DNA of 64,000 bases from Ferruginibacter sp. (GTDB lineage: Bacteria; Bacteroidota; Bacteroidia; Chitinophagales; Chitinophagaceae): NCBI RefSeq assembly GCF_028288465.1, contig NZ_JAQBNR010000032.1, forward strand, positions 1 through 64,000. The letters run 5' to 3'. The notes under the pieces were generated by a model. It was given only the letters and a program-made list of their open reading frames with translations. It was not told the origin of the DNA and did no database searches. Within the stretch, counting starts at the first letter, position 1. Each line of letters opens with the position of its first letter. Shown one piece after another: positions 33,561 through 42,790 of the stretch. A program made the position numbers and the translations under genes.

Positions 33561-35687
33561 ATGCAAAATACACCTCTGTCAACAATCGACACCCTCCAGA
33601 AAAGTTTTAAGCCCATCGAAGAAAGTGAGACCACAAGACTGATATATGAATTAGAGGTGCACCAGATTGAACTGGAAATGCAGAACGAAGAACTGTTGCA
33701 AACACAAAACCAGGTTAAAAAGGAAGCGGAAAAATTAGCTGCCTACGCACGCAAATATGCAACGCTGTATGATTTTGCACCATCGGGATATTGCACCCTT
33801 TCCCGGGCAGGGGATATAATTGAATTGAATTTAAGTGCGGCAAAAATGCTGGGAAAAGATCGCGGCAGGCTGATCAATAACCGGCTTGCATTGTATGTGT
33901 CGCCTGAAACACAGCCCCGGTATCATCTTTTTTTGGAGAGTATTTTTACTGATAAAGCCAAACACACCTGCGAAATTATTTTATCTGTAAATGAACGGTC
34001 ACCCATGCATGTTTTGCTTGCGGGCACAGTAGATGAAACAGAAGAAAGATGTTTTATAAATGTCATTGATATTACTGAAAGGAAACAGGCAAAGGAAACG
34101 CTGTTATTGCAAAATAAAATAAGCGAACAACATACCGCAGAATTGATACTTGCCAACAGGGAACTGACGCTCAAGAGTAAGGAAAACGAAAAATTGGCAG
34201 CTGCTTTAAATGCAAGCAATAAAAAATTAATTACGGCAATGCAGCTTTCAGACCAAGCTGTCCAAAAATATTTTACATTATACAACATAGCACCCTGCGC
34301 CTATTTTACCTTATCAAGGCACAGTAAAATTATAGAGCTTAACCTTCGCGGGGCACAGCTGCTCGGGCGGCAAAAACTCACACTAAAGGGTAAGCTTTTC
34401 TCAGCATTTATTACTGTTGAATCCAGGTCTGTATTTGACCATTTTGTAGAACAAATTTTTAAAACAAACCTCAATCAAACCTGCGAGCTGTCGCTGACAA
34501 TGGAAGGCAGGCCCCTGATGTTTGTTCACCTGGAAGGCAGCCTGACCGACAACGGAGAGCACTGTTTTCTAACGATGCTGGATATTTCTGCCCGTAAAGA
34601 AAAAGAAAGCAAAATCCGGCAGCTGTCGCAGGCCATCGAACAAAGCCCGGTAAGCATCATTATTACCGACACCAATGGAAGCATTGAATATGTGAATTCA
34701 AAATTTGGAGAAGACACCGGGTATAGCTTTGACGAAGTAAAGGGCAAAAATATTACTGTACTGAATTCCGGACATACAACTGGTGAGGAATACGAAGCAT
34801 TGTGGCAGGCGCTGAAGGATGGCAGCGAATGGCATGGCGAGTTTCACAACAGGAAAAAAAACGGCCAGTTTTACTGGGAGTCGGCTGCATTTTCATGCAT
34901 CCAGAATTCTGCCGGGGAAACAACGCACTACCTGGCAATTACCGAAGACATTACCTACCGGAAGCATACAGAAGCGAGGCTGGTAAAATACGCAAAGGAA
35001 CTAAAGAATGTAAACTCAGATCTTGAAAATTTTGCTTTTATCGCCAGCCACGATTTGCAGGAACCGTTGCGTATGGTAAACAGTTTTTTAAACCTGCTTG
35101 AGAAAAGACTCGATAATCAACTGGATGAGACTACCCGGCAATACATTCATTTTGCACTTGATGGAGCGGCACGTATGAAAATATTGATACGTGACCTTCT
35201 GCAATATTCGAGGGTGGGAACGAATAAGGAAGAATTTTCCGCCGTGGATTTGAATGCCATATTGAATCACCTGCAGGACGTGCTCAGGCAAACGATTGAG
35301 TCAAACGCCGCTGTAATAAAGGTGCAGGCAATGCCGGTAATTATCGCAAATAATACCCTGGTGCGTGAATTGATGCTTAACCTTTTAACCAATGCGCTGA
35401 AATACCGGGGAGAGGAGCCACCTGAAATTGAAGTTGGATGCAGGGAAGAAGAAAACCGGTTTGTATTGTTTGTAAAAGACAACGGTATCGGCATCAGCGC
35501 CGAATATTTTGATAAAATATTTATCATATTTCAACGCCTGCACGCCAGGAGCAGGTATCCGGGAACTGGCATCGGTCTTGCCATTTGCAGAAGAATCGCA
35601 GAACTGCATAAAGGTAAAATTTGGGTAAAATCTGAAGAAGGGAAAGGAAGCACTTTCTTTGTCTCTTTTCCTAAATCTGCTGAATAA
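33561..35687 (+). CDS. multi-PAS soluble sensor histidine kinase
   Basis: 708 residues, no membrane segment. A coiled coil (about 10-60, LEVHQIELEMQNEELLQTQN) leads into three PAS domains at roughly 63-175 (YDFAPSGYCTLSRAGDIIEL), 238-345 (YNIAPCAYFTLSRHSKIIEL) and 350-475 (SPVSIIITDTNGSIEYVNSK plus a PAC tail). The first two PAS units are clearly duplicates. The HisKA box is FAFIASHDLQEPLRMVNSFL with the phosphorylated His, and the HATPase has MLNLLTNALKYRGEEPPEIE, KDNGIGISAEYFDKIF and GTGIGLAICRR. The catalytic half resembles bacteriophytochrome-type kinases, but there is no GAF/PHY chromophore domain. No response regulator is adjacent. Confidence 0.93.
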   Translation: MQNTPLSTIDTLQKSFKPIEESETTRLIYELEVHQIELEMQNEELLQTQNQVKKEAEKLAAYARKYATLYDFAPSGYCTLSRAGDIIELNLSAAKMLGKDRGRLINNRLALYVSPETQPRYHLFLESIFTDKAKHTCEIILSVNERSPMHVLLAGTVDETEERCFINVIDITERKQAKETLLLQNKISEQHTAELILANRELTLKSKENEKLAAALNASNKKLITAMQLSDQAVQKYFTLYNIAPCAYFTLSRHSKIIELNLRGAQLLGRQKLTLKGKLFSAFITVESRSVFDHFVEQIFKTNLNQTCELSLTMEGRPLMFVHLEGSLTDNGEHCFLTMLDISARKEKESKIRQLSQAIEQSPVSIIITDTNGSIEYVNSKFGEDTGYSFDEVKGKNITVLNSGHTTGEEYEALWQALKDGSEWHGEFHNRKKNGQFYWESAAFSCIQNSAGETTHYLAITEDITYRKHTEARLVKYAKELKNVNSDLENFAFIASHDLQEPLRMVNSFLNLLEKRLDNQLDETTRQYIHFALDGAARMKILIRDLLQYSRVGTNKEEFSAVDLNAILNHLQDVLRQTIESNAAVIKVQAMPVIIANNTLVRELMLNLLTNALKYRGEEPPEIEVGCREEENRFVLFVKDNGIGISAEYFDKIFIIFQRLHARSRYPGTGIGLAICRRIAELHKGKIWVKSEEGKGSTFFVSFPKSAE

Positions 35688-36052
35688 TAAAAAATTCCCT
35701 TCTTCCCTTTTCTTCATTTGTTTTGTTGCAGGCCAAAGTACTGCCCGCTGGTTTTAACCAGCCTGCCGGAATTATCGACTGTACGCCTGTTTTTATTTTT
35801 TTCAATTTTATTTAAATCTTGCCTGCTAGCCAGCACCCGCTTCCGCGTAATATTTGCCTGCAAATAAAAATTTGGGCACAGCGCCCGGAATAGTAGCATC
35901 ACTTCAATTCAGACTGTACTATCCATCCACTTCACATGATATGAATCATTTTCAGTACTGAAGTAAGTCACCTGTCACTGCTGCACGCCTTATTACCTTT
36001 CCTTGATTTTTTGAAAGTATCATTCTATTTTTTACAGACGAAATAATTATCT
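35688..36052. other. intergenic region, nothing recognised
   Basis: 365 nt between two plus-strand genes. A 62-codon minus-strand frame is present but has no family features or signal peptide. No hairpin terminator after the PAS kinase and no clear promoter element was found. It is likely to hold the promoter of the nifJ cluster. Confidence 0.4.
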
Positions 36053-37699
36053 ATGTACAATACAGATAGCACAAAGCCGGTAGATCTGCTGCAACATGCA
36101 GAAGGTACCGGGCCCCTCCGTTCCATGCGGCCGGTGTATGTTGATTTTATGCCGCCCTGCAACAGCGCCTGCCCTGCGGGTGAAAATATCCAGGGCTGGT
36201 TGTCCCACGCCCAGGCCGGCAACTATTTTGAAGCGTTTCAAACCCTTGCGGAAGACAATCCGTTTCCCGGCCTGATGGGCCGCGTTTGTGTAAAGCCTTG
36301 TGAAACCGGCTGTAACAGAAACCACATTGATACCACCATTAATATACACGCAGTAGAAAGATTTATCGGCGACGAAGCCATCCGGCAGCAATGGCCCATC
36401 CGTTGTACAGTCATCCCAACTGGTAAAAGAGTGCTGGTTGTGGGCGCAGGCCCCGCTGGCTTATCTGCAGCTTATCATCTTACACGGCTGGGACATACGG
36501 TAGAAGTTTTTGATGCCGGTGATCATCCCGGTGGTTTATTATGGACCGGCATCCCGGACTACCGCCTGCCGGACGATATATTAAAAGCAGAAATTGACCG
36601 CATTGTAAAAATGGGCGTCACCATCCGCTCCAATTACAGGGTAACAGATATTGCAACAGAAAAAGCCGTTGGTAAATTTGATGCCGTTTTTCTTGGCATC
36701 GGTTCCCAGTTAATAAAAAAAGAAAATTTTGAACAGGATGACTCTATACTAATTACCGATGCATTCGATTTCTTTAATCAGTTTAAAATAAACGCTGCTC
36801 CCTACACCCAACAAAAAGTGGTAGTGTATGGCGGTGGCAAACTGGCCTTGTACCTTGCCCGCATCATTAAACGGCTGCACTCTGAAGTGGCCGTTTATTT
36901 TTTTGGCGACAAAAAATTGATGCCGGCTTATGATTACGAAACTGAAGATGCACTGGCGGAAGGCGTGGATGTGCAGTTGCTGAAAAGCATCCGCAGCATA
37001 AAAAATAAAACGATCACGCTGGAGAAAATGAAAGTGGAAAAGGGCAAAGCCATCGGCACCGGTGAGTTTGAAACCGTAACAGCAGATGTGCTGATCAATG
37101 CAAATAAACAGGAAGCCGGTTCGGATTTTTTAAGGACGTTGGAAGGCATCAGCATCAACTTGGATGGTACGGTTAATATTAATGCGGAACGCATGACAGG
37201 GCAGGAGGGTGTGTTTGCCGGAGGTGATATGTTGCCTGGCGAAAACAGGAGTTCTACCATCGCCATTGGTCACGGAAAAAAAGCGGCCAAATACATCAAT
37301 GCATATTTGCTACAACAAGCCTTTGAAAAAGGAGAGAAACATCCTACGGCCGGTTACCGCAAGTTACACATGTGGTACCAAACCGATGCACCGCAAAAAG
37401 AACAGGATAAACTGGCGCCTGCAGAAGCCATCAAAACCTTCGAAGAAATTATCGGCGGTTTAAATGAAGCCGAGGCCCGGTTTGAAGCACAACGCTGCCT
37501 CAGCTGCGGCAACTGCTTTGAGTGTGACGGCTGTTTTGGCGCCTGCCCCGAAGATGCCATCATCAAGCTAGGCAAGGGTAACCGTTATAAATTTAATTAC
37601 GATGCCTGCACAGGCTGCGCTGTTTGTTTTGAACAATGTCCATGCCACGCAATAGAAATGATTTCAGAACCCGTTAATGTTACTACCGATGTCAAATAA
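36053..37699 (+). CDS. GltD-like FAD oxidoreductase with C-terminal 2[4Fe-4S] ferredoxin domain
   Basis: 548 residues. The N-terminal Fer4_20-like part binds clusters with C36/C40 in PPCNSACPAGENIQGW and the later CVKPCETGCNRN. The FAD site is RVLVVGAGPAGLSAAYHLTR, with GGLLWTGIPDYRLPDD as in GltD. The second dinucleotide fold is KVVVYGGGKLALYLARIIKR, where the usual GGGNVAMD-type asparagine is replaced, so nucleotide preference may differ. AGGDMLPGENRSSTIAIGHG is the FAD-pyrophosphate end. The C-terminus adds CLSCGNCFECDGCFGACPED and CTGCAVCFEQCPCHAI, two ferredoxin clusters. It probably passes electrons between NAD(P)H and ferredoxin for the pyruvate oxidoreductase whose start overlaps its end by 11 nt. 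Confidence 0.88.
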   Translation: MYNTDSTKPVDLLQHAEGTGPLRSMRPVYVDFMPPCNSACPAGENIQGWLSHAQAGNYFEAFQTLAEDNPFPGLMGRVCVKPCETGCNRNHIDTTINIHAVERFIGDEAIRQQWPIRCTVIPTGKRVLVVGAGPAGLSAAYHLTRLGHTVEVFDAGDHPGGLLWTGIPDYRLPDDILKAEIDRIVKMGVTIRSNYRVTDIATEKAVGKFDAVFLGIGSQLIKKENFEQDDSILITDAFDFFNQFKINAAPYTQQKVVVYGGGKLALYLARIIKRLHSEVAVYFFGDKKLMPAYDYETEDALAEGVDVQLLKSIRSIKNKTITLEKMKVEKGKAIGTGEFETVTADVLINANKQEAGSDFLRTLEGISINLDGTVNINAERMTGQEGVFAGGDMLPGENRSSTIAIGHGKKAAKYINAYLLQQAFEKGEKHPTAGYRKLHMWYQTDAPQKEQDKLAPAEAIKTFEEIIGGLNEAEARFEAQRCLSCGNCFECDGCFGACPEDAIIKLGKGNRYKFNYDACTGCAVCFEQCPCHAIEMISEPVNVTTDVK

Positions 37700-40600
37700 A
37701 AATACAATCGCAACAATAGATGGAAATGAAGCCGCCGCTTATGTGGCCTATCGTGTAAATGAAGTCTGCGCCATCTATCCCATCACGCCTTCTTCTACCA
37801 TGGCCGAACTGGCCGATGAATGGGCTGCCAAAGGAATTAAAAATATCTGGGGTTCTGTACCCGATATTATGGAAATGCAAAGCGAAGCAGGTGCCGCCGG
37901 TACTGTGCATGGCGCTTTGCAAACCGGTTCGCTTACCACCACATTTACGGCATCGCAGGGCTTAATGCTGATGCTGCCGAATATGTATAAAATTGCGGGC
38001 GAATTAACTGCCTGCGTAATTCATGTAGCCGCCCGTTCGCTGGCTGCACAGGGCCTGTCCATCTTTGGTGATCACCAGGATGTGATGGCCGCAAGAACAA
38101 CCGGCTTTGCCATGCTGAGTTCTGTCAGTGTACAGGAAGCGCATGACTTTGCATTGATTTCACAGGTTGCAACACTCAAAGCAAGAATTCCGGTAATGCA
38201 CTTTTTTGATGGTTTCAGAACTTCTCATGAAGTAAATAAACTGGAGCTGTTGACAGATGAACAGATCAGATCGATGATACCGGATGCGCTGGTGATTGCC
38301 CACCGTAACCGCGGTTTAAATCCGGAAAATCCTTTTATCAGGGGAACAGCTCAAAACCCGGATATCTATTTCCAGGGAAGGGAAACCGTGAATGACTTTT
38401 ACAATAAAATGCCTGCCATTGTTGAAGAAGTAATGAACGACTTCGAAAAAATGACCGGCAGAAGATATGAACTTTTCCAATACTCTGGTGCGCCGGATGC
38501 AGAAAGAGTCATTATCATTATGGGCTCCGGTGGCGAAACAGTAGATGAAACGGTACAGGCATTGAATAAAGCCGGCGAAAAAACCGGTGTCATCCAGGTT
38601 CGCCTATACCGGCCATTCTCACTGGAGCATTTTATAAAAGCAATTCCTGCTTCTGTAAAATCAATCGCCATTTTAGATCGTACCAAAGAATCAGGTGCTT
38701 CCGGTGAACCCATGTACCAGGACGTGCTGGCAACTTTGGTAGAAGCATTGCAACAAGGTAAAATAGACAAATTACCAAGACTGGTTGGTGGCCGTTACGG
38801 TTTATCATCCAAAGAGTTTACACCAGCCATGGTGAAAGCGGTGTTTGATGAATTGAAAAAAGACAAACCAAAAAATGGTTTCACGGTAGGTATCAATGAT
38901 GATGTAACCTTTACCAGCCTTACTTATGACCCATCCTATACATTGGATGAATCAGAATGGAGACAGGGTTTATTCTTCGGATTGGGTGCAGACGGAACCG
39001 TAGGTGCTAATAAGAATACCATCAAAATTATTGGTGAAAATACCGACCTGTTTGCGCAGGGATACTTTGTATACGATTCAAAAAAATCAGGTGCAAGGAC
39101 AGTATCGCATTTACGTTTCGGACCAAAACCAATCCGTGCACCCTACCTAATCAGCAAAGCAGACTTCATTGCCTGTCACCAGTTCAATTTTATTGAAAAA
39201 GTAGAGATGCTGGAGTTTGCCAAACAGAATGCTACATTTTTAATCAACAGTCCTTATGACAAAGATGAAGTGTGGAGTAAGCTGACCGGGCAGGTACAAA
39301 AAATGATCATCGACAAAAACATAAAGGTGTACATCATTGATGCCACCAACGTAGCCAGGGAAACCGGCATGGCGGGGCGCATCAATACCATCATGCAGAC
39401 CTGTTATTTTGCCTTGAGCGGTGTGCTGCCAAGAGAAGATGCCATTAAACAAATTAAAAAAGCCATTGAAAAATCATACGCTAAAAAAGGCCAGAAAGTA
39501 ATTGATCTGAACTTTAAAGCGGTGGATGCAACGCTGGCTAATTTATATGAAGTTGAGTATCCTAAAACTGTTTCAGCAGCAATGCATGAATTGCTGATTG
39601 TGCCTAAAAAAGCACCGCAGTTTGTACAGGAAGTAACGGCTGTAATGATGGCCGGACATGGAGATGAATTGTCTGTAAGCCAGATGCCGGTTGATGGTAC
39701 TTATCCAAGTGGGACAACCCAATGGGAAAAAAGAAATGTGTCTGACCTCGTTCCTATTTGGGATGCTGAAACCTGTATCCAGTGCGGTAACTGTGCGTAT
39801 GTTTGTCCGCACGGAGTAATCCGGGCCAAGTTCTTTCACGAAAATTATTTGGGAAAAGCACCCGAAGGATTTCAGTCTGCGCCTATCAATTCAAGAGGTT
39901 TTCCTGAAACTAAATATGCTTTACAGGTTTACCTGGAAGACTGTACCGGTTGTAACTTATGCGTAGAAGTTTGCCCTGCGGTAAACATTACCGACCGTAC
40001 AAAAAAAGCCATCAACATGGCAGAAAAGGAACCCATCCTGGAACAGGGCAAAAAGAACATTGAGTACTTTGAAAACATTCCATGGAATGATCGTTCCAAG
40101 ATTGATTTCTCCACAGTACATGGTGCACAATTTTTGGAACCATTGTTTGAGTTCTCAGGTGCCTGTGCGGGTTGTGGTGAAACACCTTATCTGAAATTAT
40201 TATCACAGTTATTTGGTGAACGTTTACTCGTTGCAAATGCAACAGGTTGTTCCTCTATTTACGGCGGTAATTTACCAACCACACCATGGACGGTAAACAA
40301 AGACGGCCGTGGACCAGCCTGGTCAAACTCACTGTTTGAAGACAATGCAGAATTTGGTTTGGGAATGCGCATTACGGCAGATAAACAACTGGGTGTTGCC
40401 AAACAATATTTGCTGGAACTGAAAGATCAACTGGGCGCAACGGTGGTGGATGAAATTCTGAACGCCAAACAGGTATTGGAATCAGAACTGGCTGTACAGC
40501 ATTTAAGGGTACAGTTATTAAAAGAACAGTTGAAAAAAATGACTTCTTCACCAGCACTTCATTTGTTATCTGTAGTTGACCAATTGGTTCGCCGCAGTGT

Positions 40601-41261
40601 ATGGTTAGTCGGTGGTGACGGATGGGCGTATGATATCGGTTACGGAGGTTTGGATCATGCATTATCAAGCGGAAGAAACATCAATATTTTGGTGCTGGAT
40701 ACAGAAGTGTATTCAAACACTGGCGGTCAGTCTTCTAAATCTACCCCAACAGCAGCCACCGCAAAATTTGCAGCAGGCGGTAAATCGGGTGGTAAAAAAG
40801 ATCTGGCGATGCAAGCCATTTCTTATGGCAATGTGTATGTAGCAAGGGTAGCATTTGGTGCCAATCCGCAACAGACACTGCTGGCGATGAGAGAAGCAGA
40901 AGCCTACGACGGACCATCCCTGATACTGGCCTACAGCCACTGCATTGCACATGGCTATGATTTAAAAGATGGATTAACCCAACAGAATAAAGCTGTTGAA
41001 AGTGGCCACTGGCCTTTAATGCGCTACAATCCAACCTTGCGGATAAAAAATAAAAATCCGTTTATACTGGATTCAACCAGGCCAAAAATTTCGTTGAAAG
41101 ATTACGCCTACAATGAACTGAGATACAAAGTGCTTACCATGACCAATCCAACTGTGGCAGAAGACCTGATGAAACATGCACAGGATTTGGTAAACCTGAA
41201 ATGGAAAAATTATGAAGAGCTGGCTACCAAAAGAGCAAGTGATTTTGTTCCTATAGCCTGA
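37689..41261 (+). CDS. nifJ: pyruvate:ferredoxin (flavodoxin) oxidoreductase, single-chain
   Basis: 1190 residues, the usual length of a homodimeric PFOR. I chose the ATG at 37689 (MSNKNTIATIDGNEAAAYVA); the frame begins four codons earlier. Domain I has VCAIYPITPSSTMAELADEW. The ferredoxin domain has CIQCGNCAYVCPHGVIRAKF and CTGCNLCVEVCPAVNI. The thiamine-diphosphate domain has GACAGCGETPYLKLLSQLFG, ANATGCSSIYGGNLPTTPWT, GGDGWAYDIGYGGLDHALSS and LDTEVYSNTGGQSSKSTPTA. It converts pyruvate and CoA to acetyl-CoA, CO2 and reduced ferredoxin. Overlap with the GltD-like gene implies cotranslation. The enzyme is oxygen-sensitive in most organisms, which suggests facultative or microaerobic life. 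Confidence 0.97.
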   Translation: MSNKNTIATIDGNEAAAYVAYRVNEVCAIYPITPSSTMAELADEWAAKGIKNIWGSVPDIMEMQSEAGAAGTVHGALQTGSLTTTFTASQGLMLMLPNMYKIAGELTACVIHVAARSLAAQGLSIFGDHQDVMAARTTGFAMLSSVSVQEAHDFALISQVATLKARIPVMHFFDGFRTSHEVNKLELLTDEQIRSMIPDALVIAHRNRGLNPENPFIRGTAQNPDIYFQGRETVNDFYNKMPAIVEEVMNDFEKMTGRRYELFQYSGAPDAERVIIIMGSGGETVDETVQALNKAGEKTGVIQVRLYRPFSLEHFIKAIPASVKSIAILDRTKESGASGEPMYQDVLATLVEALQQGKIDKLPRLVGGRYGLSSKEFTPAMVKAVFDELKKDKPKNGFTVGINDDVTFTSLTYDPSYTLDESEWRQGLFFGLGADGTVGANKNTIKIIGENTDLFAQGYFVYDSKKSGARTVSHLRFGPKPIRAPYLISKADFIACHQFNFIEKVEMLEFAKQNATFLINSPYDKDEVWSKLTGQVQKMIIDKNIKVYIIDATNVARETGMAGRINTIMQTCYFALSGVLPREDAIKQIKKAIEKSYAKKGQKVIDLNFKAVDATLANLYEVEYPKTVSAAMHELLIVPKKAPQFVQEVTAVMMAGHGDELSVSQMPVDGTYPSGTTQWEKRNVSDLVPIWDAETCIQCGNCAYVCPHGVIRAKFFHENYLGKAPEGFQSAPINSRGFPETKYALQVYLEDCTGCNLCVEVCPAVNITDRTKKAINMAEKEPILEQGKKNIEYFENIPWNDRSKIDFSTVHGAQFLEPLFEFSGACAGCGETPYLKLLSQLFGERLLVANATGCSSIYGGNLPTTPWTVNKDGRGPAWSNSLFEDNAEFGLGMRITADKQLGVAKQYLLELKDQLGATVVDEILNAKQVLESELAVQHLRVQLLKEQLKKMTSSPALHLLSVVDQLVRRSVWLVGGDGWAYDIGYGGLDHALSSGRNINILVLDTEVYSNTGGQSSKSTPTAATAKFAAGGKSGGKKDLAMQAISYGNVYVARVAFGANPQQTLLAMREAEAYDGPSLILAYSHCIAHGYDLKDGLTQQNKAVESGHWPLMRYNPTLRIKNKNPFILDSTRPKISLKDYAYNELRYKVLTMTNPTVAEDLMKHAQDLVNLKWKNYEELATKRASDFVPIA

Positions 41262-41419
41262 CAACAGCAACTTACTGCGGGAACGATTGATGAAGCAATG
41301 AAACGCTGTGGAATGAATGTGTGGACTATGACGACTGACTAAAATTTAAAAAGTTGTATTGAAGTGACAAAGAAATGGTTCACTAAAAATACAGTTAATA
41401 CAATTTAATACTTAGCAAA

Positions 41420-42415
41420 ATGAATACACAAACAACCTACATGGGGCTCAAACTAAATTCCCCGATCGTGGTATCAGCCTGTACCTTATCTGAACAAACA
41501 GATAATATTGTGATGATGGAAGATAACGGCGCCGGCGCTGTGGTACTGCATTCGCTGTTTGAAGAACAGATACACAAAGAAGAGAAAAGGTTAAACTCTG
41601 TGATCTCCAAAACCTCCAACGCATTTGCTGAAGCGCTGGATTTTTTTCCCGACCTGGAAGATGTAAGCTCCGGCACGGATGATTATCTTAACCAGATACG
41701 CAAGGCAAAAGAAAGGGTGAAAATACCCATTATAGCCAGTTTAAATGGCATCACCAACCAGGGGTGGGTCGACTACTCTAAACAGATGGAATGGGCCGGT
41801 GCCGATGGCATTGAAGTAAATATTTTTTTTATTCCGGGAGATATAACCATGTCTTCTGCAGAAGTAGAACACCGCTACCTCAACATCATTGATGCCATCC
41901 GGCAATCAGTCAATATTCCCGTCGCCGTAAAATTAAATCCCTATTTCAGTGCCATGGGCAATATGAGTATTCGTATGCAGCATGCCGGTGCCGATGCGCT
42001 GGTACTGTTCAATCGTTTTTACCAGCCGGATTTTAATATCGATGAATTGTCGGTCACAACCGATTTAAAGTTCAGCGAATCAAGCGAAATCAGGTTGCCC
42101 TTGTTGTGGATTAGTTTGTTATACGGCAAAGTATATTGTTCGCTCGCCGCAACAACCGGCGTTCAAACGGGTGTGGAAGTAATTAAATATTTGCTGGCCG
42201 GTGCGGATGTGGCGATGACGGCTTCGTCTTTATATAAAAATGGTATTCCTTACCTGCGTACTATGAACAAACAATTGCAGCAATGGATGGAAAGAATGGG
42301 CTTTGATGATGTGGCTGCATTCAAAGGCAGCATGAGCCAGAAACATATGCCGGATCCAACGGCTTATGAAAGGATTAACTATATTAAGATACTTGACAGT
42401 GTGAAGCAATCATAA
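41420..42415 (+). CDS. dihydroorotate dehydrogenase-like protein
   Basis: 331 residues of a TIM-barrel flavoprotein in the class-1 dihydroorotate dehydrogenase-like group often found next to nifJ. MNTQTTYMGLKLNSPIVVSA, IIASLNGITNQGWVDYSKQM, GADGIEVNIFFIPGD, IPVAVKLNPYFSAMGNMSIR and AATTGVQTGVEVIKYLLAGA follow the barrel strands and phosphate site. The ENxSCPN motif and the catalytic segment of true PyrD enzymes are absent, so orotate synthesis is unlikely. It might be a flavin-dependent partner in electron transfer with PFOR. It starts 158 nt after nifJ. Confidence 0.85.
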   Translation: MNTQTTYMGLKLNSPIVVSACTLSEQTDNIVMMEDNGAGAVVLHSLFEEQIHKEEKRLNSVISKTSNAFAEALDFFPDLEDVSSGTDDYLNQIRKAKERVKIPIIASLNGITNQGWVDYSKQMEWAGADGIEVNIFFIPGDITMSSAEVEHRYLNIIDAIRQSVNIPVAVKLNPYFSAMGNMSIRMQHAGADALVLFNRFYQPDFNIDELSVTTDLKFSESSEIRLPLLWISLLYGKVYCSLAATTGVQTGVEVIKYLLAGADVAMTASSLYKNGIPYLRTMNKQLQQWMERMGFDDVAAFKGSMSQKHMPDPTAYERINYIKILDSVKQS

Positions 42416-42790
42416 ATTGTTAGCGACGCAACAAGTTATGCAGCAAAAAAACAAAAAGTACATTACTTAAATTTTAATTGCAGCCCGGTTGTATTATATA
42501 GCGGCCGGACAAATTTATTTAATGTTAGCATAGGTGCAGCCGTTGGTAAATACTTTGTAAACAATAAAGGCGTTGCACTAATGGTTATATAAAAATAGCA
42601 AGCAATATCTCTTCTCCCGGCCAAACCAAAGCTGCGCTGTTGCATTTAAACGTGACTTCGTGTTGAATGAAAACATTGGAAACGATGGTATAAAAAAGTG
42701 ATCACTATCACCTGCCGTTATGATAAATGTAATGCAAAAAAAACCTGCTTCGCTGTAATATGCATCGTTATAAAATCTAAAAATTTACAT
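42416..42790. other. intergenic region upstream of ppdK
   Basis: 375 nt. The frame of ppdK is open upstream to 42698, but the added 31 residues are cysteine-rich and unlike the family, so they are treated as leader. No hairpin, repeat or clear promoter box was seen. Confidence 0.4.

Noticed and set aside
33561..35687. Bacteriophytochrome
   Set aside because: The kinase half is similar in style, but the sensor region consists of three PAS units; no GAF/PHY domain or chromophore cysteine is present.
35714..35902. 62-codon minus-strand frame in the spacer before the GltD-like gene
   Set aside because: Lone, basic, featureless frame with no supporting context.
41420..42415. Pyrimidine biosynthesis gene pyrD
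   Set aside because: The family motif for the substrate site (NxSCPN-type) is missing and the gene follows nifJ, as in the separate DHODH-like group.
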